From IMG/VR virus record IMGVR_UViG_3300036398_000019, positions 1 to 24,526 of that record: 24,526 nucleotides of DNA. One strand, given 5' to 3'. The notes beneath the pieces are model-generated. The model did not search any database, was not told where the DNA came from, and was given only the letters and a program-made list of their open reading frames with translations. Every line of letters starts with the position of its first letter. Position 1 is the first letter of the stretch. The DNA comes from a virus. The position numbers and the translations under genes are program-made. This document shows, piece after piece, positions 20,903-24,526 of this stretch.

Positions 20903-21684
20903 TTATTGATGGTACGAACGGGGTCAACACACCCAATACCTTTGCGTTCAAGAATCGCATCATTGATGGCGGTTTCACTATAAACCAGCGTGGCTATACA
21001 TCAGGCACTTCACTATCGTCAGGTTCTTACGGACACGACAGATGGAAGGGCGGTGCAAGCGGTGGCACATATACCTTTACACAAGGCTCTACTGGTGTTA
21101 ATACGACCATTACGATTACTGCTGGTTCTATTATTCAAGTCATTGAAGGTGCTAATTTACCCGAAGGTGGCACTTATGTTTTATCGTGGACAGGCACAGC
21201 ACAAGGCAAGATTGGTGCTGGTAGCTTTGGTGCAAGCGGAATAACAGGAACAATTACTGCGGGAACAAACACCAACATTGAGTTCAACACAGGAACTTGT
21301 GGCAATGTGCAATTAGAGGTAGGCTCTACAGCTACTAGCTTTGATTACAGACCTTATGGAACTGAATTGCAACTTTGTATGCGCTATGCACAGCAAATTG
21401 GACAGGGTGCTGCTGGTCGTGTGGGTGGAACTAATTATGCTGAGTTAGGGTTACTTTATGCCGTGCCAATGAGGGCTGGGGCGACTATATCTTTTGGTGG
21501 TTTTCCTGGCGCACAAAATAAAGTGTCAGAGCCTGGATTTGGTGACTTAACAATGACCTCTATTAATGCTGGACCTACTGCAAAAACAGGAGCATATTTA
21601 GTTCCAGGTTTCACAGGCGGTACAGCTGGAAGGATTGCCTTAATTCTTTCTGGTGACGCTTTCTTTGCATCTGCGGAGTTATAA
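20893..21684 (+). CDS. Tail fibre / receptor-binding protein (second module)
   Basis: A 263-residue beta-rich protein. The opening MPVIIDGTNGVNTPNTFAFK and NRIIDGGFTINQRG, with YGHDRWKGG soon after, is typical of phage carbohydrate-binding-like tail proteins (NriinGdf.i.QRg....Y..DRW). The middle ends in GNVQLEVGSTATSFDYRPYG, then TELQLCMRYAQQIG, another hallmark. The last 80 residues form a variable C-terminal domain. Its GGAG ribosome site (20882-20885) lies in the end of the HNH gene, so expression now depends on sequence brought by the endonuclease. Probably host-range determining. Confidence 0.82.
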   Translation: MPVIIDGTNGVNTPNTFAFKNRIIDGGFTINQRGYTSGTSLSSGSYGHDRWKGGASGGTYTFTQGSTGVNTTITITAGSIIQVIEGANLPEGGTYVLSWTGTAQGKIGAGSFGASGITGTITAGTNTNIEFNTGTCGNVQLEVGSTATSFDYRPYGTELQLCMRYAQQIGQGAAGRVGGTNYAELGLLYAVPMRAGATISFGGFPGAQNKVSEPGFGDLTMTSINAGPTAKTGAYLVPGFTGGTAGRIALILSGDAFFASAEL

Positions 21685-21685
21685 A

Positions 21686-21880
21686 ATGTATAAATTATTT
21701 TCACTTAACGGCAAAGTAGTATCCGTAAATCGTTTATCGGATGGAGCATCAATCCCATTTGACCCAGACAACACAGACTACCAAACCTTCAAAAAAGAAG
21801 TCTTAGCTGGTGCAGAACTGCAAGATGCCGATGGGAATGTGATGACGGATGCTAGTGCGTATATTGCGAGTTTGCCATGA
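21686..21880 (+). CDS. Small tail protein, fibre assembly-like
   Basis: A 64-residue protein; the ATG at 21686 lies one base after the preceding stop and is preferred to an in-frame ATG at 21653. It reads YKLFSLNGKVVSVNRLSDGA, SIPFDPDNTDYQTFKKEVLA and a short acidic end. The core (SIP.D..N.DYq.f..wv..G) is common in small phage tail-fibre-associated proteins. Role probably in fibre folding or attachment. Four-base overlap with the next gene. Confidence 0.7.
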   Translation: MYKLFSLNGKVVSVNRLSDGASIPFDPDNTDYQTFKKEVLAGAELQDADGNVMTDASAYIASLP

Positions 21881-22026
21881 ACTTTATCTTTGCATACATC
21901 CTAGACCGCTTTGGCTTTATCCCCAGAGCTACCCTTGAGTTTCCTATTGAGAAACCAGTTGTTGTTAAGCCAGCTCGTAAGGCTGCTAAGAAAGTCGTAC
22001 GCAAAAACGTACGCAAGAAAGCATAA
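21877..22026 (+). CDS. Small protein with basic Lys/Arg tail (49 residues)
   Basis: It begins with a short hydrophobic stretch (MNFIFAYILDRFGFIPRATL) and ends in a strongly basic tail, KPARKAAKKVV with RKNVRKKA. I know similar small phage proteins at this position, between the fibre cluster and the lysis genes, with long AKKP-type tails. The N-terminus is too short and charged for a sure membrane anchor. Function unknown. ATGA overlap upstream and one-base overlap downstream. Confidence 0.62.
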   Translation: MNFIFAYILDRFGFIPRATLEFPIEKPVVVKPARKAAKKVVRKNVRKKA

Positions 22027-22214
22027 TGATGGCTCAACTTACCGAACAAGAGATTGAGGATATCGTTGAGAAAGTAACTGAGCGTGTCATTGAAAAGGTC
22101 TATACCAATATCGGTAAGTCTGTGGTCACCAAGTTCTTTTGGATTGTTGGAGTCGGAGCCGTTGGCCTTGTTACATTCCTAGCTGGGATGGGTCACATTA
22201 AGATCGGCTCCTGA
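22026..22214 (+). CDS. Small single-span membrane protein
   Basis: A 62-residue protein with two possible ATGs (22026, 22029); the first overlaps the upstream stop by one base. Residues 5-30 form an acidic amphipathic helix (EQEIEDIVEKVTERVIEKVY), and 37-57 are a membrane span (TKFFWIVGVGAVGLVTFLAG). It opens the membrane/lysis block. It could be a holin partner, an antiholin or a small inner-membrane accessory protein. Too little is known to choose. Confidence 0.65.
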   Translation: MMAQLTEQEIEDIVEKVTERVIEKVYTNIGKSVVTKFFWIVGVGAVGLVTFLAGMGHIKIGS

Positions 22215-22215
22215 T

Positions 22216-22662
22216 GTGTCGGATCAATTTGGATTCCTAGAGGGTGCAAAGGGTCTCAGCAGTTCTCTAAATGCTAGTCGTGATGTCAGCAAAGAGCTGT
22301 CCAAGAGCATTGCGGATACCCAGAAAGAGGCATCTGATGTAGCCCAGCAGCGCAACCTTGATAGACGTAGGGAGCTGCGAGAGAATGAAGTACGCAAGGA
22401 GTTATTTCTCAAGCGTGTACTAAATGCCTGGGAACATGAAGAGGCTGTACGCAGAGAAGAGGCCAAGTTAAGAGCTGACTTCCTAAAGAAGTACGGCAAG
22501 AGATGGGCAGAGGTTGAGGCTCTTAGGGTCAAGCTGGAGAAACAAGAGAAAGAGTTTCAGAAAGCATTTGACTCTGATCTATCGAGGGCTAGGTGGGCGC
22601 AGTTCTGGTGCTTTACTGTGGCTGGTTGGATTGCTTATTTTATTGTATGGGGATATAAATAA
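22216..22662 (+). CDS. Coiled-coil protein with C-terminal membrane anchor
   Basis: A 148-residue protein with a GTG start just after the preceding TGA (TGATGTG). An ATG at 22214 is out of frame. Residues 20-120 are a long charged coiled coil (KEASDVAQQRNLDRRRELRE; EEAKLRADFLKKYGKRWAEV), and 127-146 are a membrane span near the C-terminus (WAQFWCFTVAGWIAYFIVWG). There is no signal peptide, so the coil should stay in the cytoplasm with the tail in the membrane. I have seen similar proteins beside phage lysis genes, without named function. Spanin-like topology is not met (spanins have the anchor N-terminal). Confidence 0.7.
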   Translation: MSDQFGFLEGAKGLSSSLNASRDVSKELSKSIADTQKEASDVAQQRNLDRRRELRENEVRKELFLKRVLNAWEHEEAVRREEAKLRADFLKKYGKRWAEVEALRVKLEKQEKEFQKAFDSDLSRARWAQFWCFTVAGWIAYFIVWGYK

Positions 22663-23147
22663 TGTTTACTCTGTTAACAACTCTCGTTTCATTCCTAGCC
22701 GGTGGCTTACCAAAGCTGCTAGATTTTTTCCAAGATAAATCAGACAAAGCACATGAGATGGATCTAGCTCGTATGCAGACTGAGCGTGAGCTACAGATGC
22801 TAGAGCGTGGCTACATTGCTCAAGCCAGAGTAGAAGAGATCCGCACAGAGCAGATTGCAATACAGTCAGCAGAGAAAGAGCGTGAGTCGCTCTATGCCCA
22901 TGACATCGCTATCGGTCAAGGTGCATCTACATGGGTCATCAACGCTCGTGCTATGGTGCGCCCAGCGATTACCTATGGAATGTTTGTCCTCTTTGCTTTC
23001 GTAGAAATCTTTGGCTTTGTCTATGCCTGGAAGACAGGAGTTGACTTCAGCATTGCATTAGACGTGCTGTGGGATAACGAGACTCAAATCATTTGGAGTT
23101 CAGTCGTAGCGTTTTGGTTCGGAACTCAGGCCTTCTCCAAAAAATGA
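22662..23147 (+). CDS. Holin, 3TM type (GTA holin-like)
   Basis: A 161-residue protein with three hydrophobic segments: 1-23 (FTLLTTLVSFLAGGLPKLLD), about 101-125 (VRPAITYGMFVLFAFVEIFG) and about 141-158 (IIWSSVVAFWFGTQAF), separated by a long charged helix (30-80). The RPAITY start of the second span and the FWFGTQAFSK end correspond to the 3TM-type holin family (Pfam Holin_3TM). Its job would be to make the inner-membrane lesions that let the endolysin out. It overlaps the coiled-coil gene by one base and the next by four, and the endolysin follows a short gene later. Confidence 0.78.
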   Translation: MFTLLTTLVSFLAGGLPKLLDFFQDKSDKAHEMDLARMQTERELQMLERGYIAQARVEEIRTEQIAIQSAEKERESLYAHDIAIGQGASTWVINARAMVRPAITYGMFVLFAFVEIFGFVYAWKTGVDFSIALDVLWDNETQIIWSSVVAFWFGTQAFSKK

Positions 23148-23317
23148 AAGTCTTTCTTGCTATTATCTTCTTCTGCCAAGGCGAGTGTGCTTTTTGGCGA
23201 GGAGATAGGGTTCACTATACCGAGCAAGACTGCATCTCCTACTTGAGTTTTTCTATAACTAAGTTTCCCAATGCTGCCGGTGCGTGTATCTCTGTGCCAG
23301 ATTCTACACAAATATGA
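23144..23317 (+). CDS. Small secreted cysteine-containing protein in the lysis block
   Basis: A 57-residue protein. The ATG at 23144 (ATGA overlap) is chosen over an in-frame ATG at 23093. MKVFLAIIFFCQGECAFW looks like a short signal or anchor segment, followed by a soluble part with cysteines at 15, 30 and 48 (and 11 in the leader). The arrangement C.(F/W)W......Y.T...C......A.......FPNA.....C resembles small periplasmic proteins I know from other phages next to lysis genes. A lipobox is not convincing (FFCQ, FCQGEC). Function unknown, perhaps an outer-membrane or spanin-like accessory. Overlaps the endolysin start by four bases. Confidence 0.6.
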   Translation: MKVFLAIIFFCQGECAFWRGDRVHYTEQDCISYLSFSITKFPNAAGACISVPDSTQI

Positions 23318-23796
23318 TTGACCATAAAGTTATTGAGATGATTCGGCACCACGAGGGTGTACGAACAACTCCCTATCGGTGTCCAGCATTACTGTGGACA
23401 GTTGGTGTCGGAAGAGTAATAGATCCCAATCACATAAAGGTGAAACTTGAAGAGCGTAAGAACCTACCAATCCCAGACGGCTGGAACAGAACCCTCTCAA
23501 TGGAAGAGGTGGATAAACTTCTTGCTGAAGACTTGGCAAGGTTTGAGAGCGGGGTACGCAGACTATGTCCTGATGGCCTTACTCCTGGGAGGTTTGGCGC
23601 ACTCGTCAGCTTTGCCTTTAATGTTGGATTGGGTAATCTTCAACGCTCAACGCTAAGAATGAAACACAATCGCGGAGACTTTGAGGGTGCCGCTGAGGCC
23701 TTTCTCGATTGGACAAAGGCTGGCGGCAAGGTTCTCAAAGGTTTGGTATCAAGGCGCAATGATGAACGCGCCCTCTACCTAAGCAACACCATCTAA
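23314..23796 (+). CDS. Endolysin, GH24 lysozyme (T4/lambdoid type)
   Basis: A 160-residue muramidase that cuts the glycan chain of peptidoglycan. The ATG at 23314 (ATGA overlap) is preferred over one at 23284. Catalytic spacing is kept: Glu14 in HHEGVR, eight residues, then Cys23 in PYRCPALLWTVGVGR, five residues, then Thr29. Thus the usual E-8-D-5-T triad of GH24 reads E-8-C-5-T. The conserved region RFGALVSFAFNVGLGNLQRS and the end VLKGLVSRRNDERALYL are typical of the family. No signal peptide or signal-anchor is present, so release needs the holin. Its last 18 bases overlap the convergent ERF gene. Confidence 0.9.
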   Translation: MIDHKVIEMIRHHEGVRTTPYRCPALLWTVGVGRVIDPNHIKVKLEERKNLPIPDGWNRTLSMEEVDKLLAEDLARFESGVRRLCPDGLTPGRFGALVSFAFNVGLGNLQRSTLRMKHNRGDFEGAAEAFLDWTKAGGKVLKGLVSRRNDERALYLSNTI

Positions 23797-24526
23797 TACT
23801 TTCTTACGATTCTGCTTTGCGCTGGTCATTATGACCATCTGAGTGGGTGATAGCATCTCAATGGTGGTTTTGTTTAGCGTGTTGAACTCCAACAGTTTCT
23901 TTTGCTTGTCAGCCAATGCCAGCTTGGAGTTGGCTACTTTATCCGCAACTGTGTTGTATTGGCTAATAAACTCTTCAATGTTTTTACACTCGATGGCATC
24001 CTTGCCGGGTATCTGTAGCCTAACTGACCCCGGAGGTGGAAGTGTTGTTTTTACGCTACTAGGTATATCCTCTTTAATCGAGTTCAGATCAACTTTCGGT
24101 GTGGGTGTAGGGATAGGTACCCCAGCGAGCTTTGGAATCGAATCTAGGGGGTTTCTAGCGGTTCTAGAGGCAGCGTTACCATCATCATCCTCTGGCGCTA
24201 TACCACAGGCAGCCATCAGGCTGTACCTACGAGCGTAGGTCAGAGCTGATCCATACCCTTGGGGGTCTTGCTTGCTTGCTGGAACGTGTAGAACTCCACA
24301 GGAGAGAGACTCACCAGACTCATGCAGTAGCAATGTTTCTACATTGACTCCTGTATCGGACTCGTGGCATTTCTGTATCAAAGCGATGCCGTTATTGTTC
24401 AGCGCATCAATGACCGCCTCCACACAAGCAGCCAGGTCAGCGTACTTGGATGTGAAGTATGGATTGGTTGATGACTTGAGAGCTGGGCCAAATTCTTTCT
24501 GTGCCTTGACCATGGCTGTTGCGATT
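23779..24526 (-). CDS. ERF-family single-strand annealing protein (5' end outside window)
   Basis: The minus-strand frame remains open to the window edge; an internal Met lies at 24513, but family members have more residues before it, so the true start is probably beyond 24526. The visible part (about 248 residues) has KAQKEFGPALKSSTNPYFTS, KYADLAACVEAVIDALNNNG and the ERF signature GYGSALTYARRYSLMAACGI followed by PEDDDGN. These proteins anneal single strands during phage recombination and repair. A Pro-rich linker and a charged helical tail follow. Transcription runs against the lysis genes, marking a different module; the TAG stop falls inside the endolysin 3' end. Confidence 0.88.
   Translation of the reverse strand, partial: IATAMVKAQKEFGPALKSSTNPYFTSKYADLAACVEAVIDALNNNGIALIQKCHESDTGVNVETLLLHESGESLSCGVLHVPASKQDPQGYGSALTYARRYSLMAACGIAPEDDDGNAASRTARNPLDSIPKLAGVPIPTPTPKVDLNSIKEDIPSSVKTTLPPPGSVRLQIPGKDAIECKNIEEFISQYNTVADKVANSKLALADKQKKLLEFNTLNKTTIEMLSPTQMVIMTSAKQNRKKVLDGVA

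Noticed and set aside
1-24526. tRNA genes, integrase, attachment sites, transposases, anti-CRISPR or toxin-antitoxin pairs
   Set aside because: No cloverleaf, recombinase motif, terminal repeats or recognisable defence-related gene was seen by eye; small unknown genes alone do not justify such a call.

Overview
The window is the structural and lysis half of a tailed, short-tailed (podovirus-type) bacteriophage genome. It shows a terminase large-subunit end, a T7-style head-tail connector, a scaffold, a major capsid protein, two tail-tube/nozzle proteins like T7 gp11 and gp12, a gp14-like internal virion protein, three large virion/ejection-type proteins, a T7-type tail fibre, and a holin/endolysin block. 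There are no rRNA, tRNA, integrase or host metabolic genes, so this looks like free phage or viral metagenome sequence rather than bacterial chromosome. Strong AGGAG-type ribosome sites, a GH24 endolysin and a 3TM-type holin fit a Gram-negative host. The small tail modules resemble those I know from aquatic phages, but the host cannot be fixed from the sequence.

Layout. 1-473: end of terminase large subunit. 470-2624: a GNAT-like protein, two tandem paralogous small proteins, three tiny basic conserved proteins and one virion-associated-looking protein. 2626-5246: head-tail connector (portal), a Bbp19-like protein and a scaffold, closed by an intrinsic terminator (5279-5307). 5308-5516: non-coding leader with repeats, a palindrome and hairpins. 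5517-6652: major capsid protein and a small companion, then a strong hairpin (6670-6704). 6724-9332: tail tube and nozzle proteins. 9334-16583: internal/ejected virion proteins. 16629-22026: tail fibre with a twelve-unit 30-bp repeat, followed by a string of small exchangeable tail modules carrying two free-standing homing endonucleases (GIY-YIG and HNH). 22026-23796: membrane and lysis genes. 23779-24526, opposite strand: ERF-type single-strand annealing protein, partial at the window end and overlapping the endolysin tail to tail.

How it works together. Almost every junction on the plus strand is a 1-4 base stop/start overlap or a few bases, so the block is probably read as a few long, translationally coupled late messages. 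The terminator plus leader before the capsid gene and the hairpin after it are where transcript levels are most likely reset. The minus-strand ERF gene marks the start of a second, convergent transcription unit, presumably the replication/recombination half of the genome.

The items most worth a second look are the two homing endonucleases set into the tail-fibre cluster with overlapping starts and stops (one seems to begin with a tail-protein leader peptide), the structured capsid leader, the 717-residue ejection-locus protein with an uncharacterised conserved domain, and the tandem paralogues after the GNAT gene.
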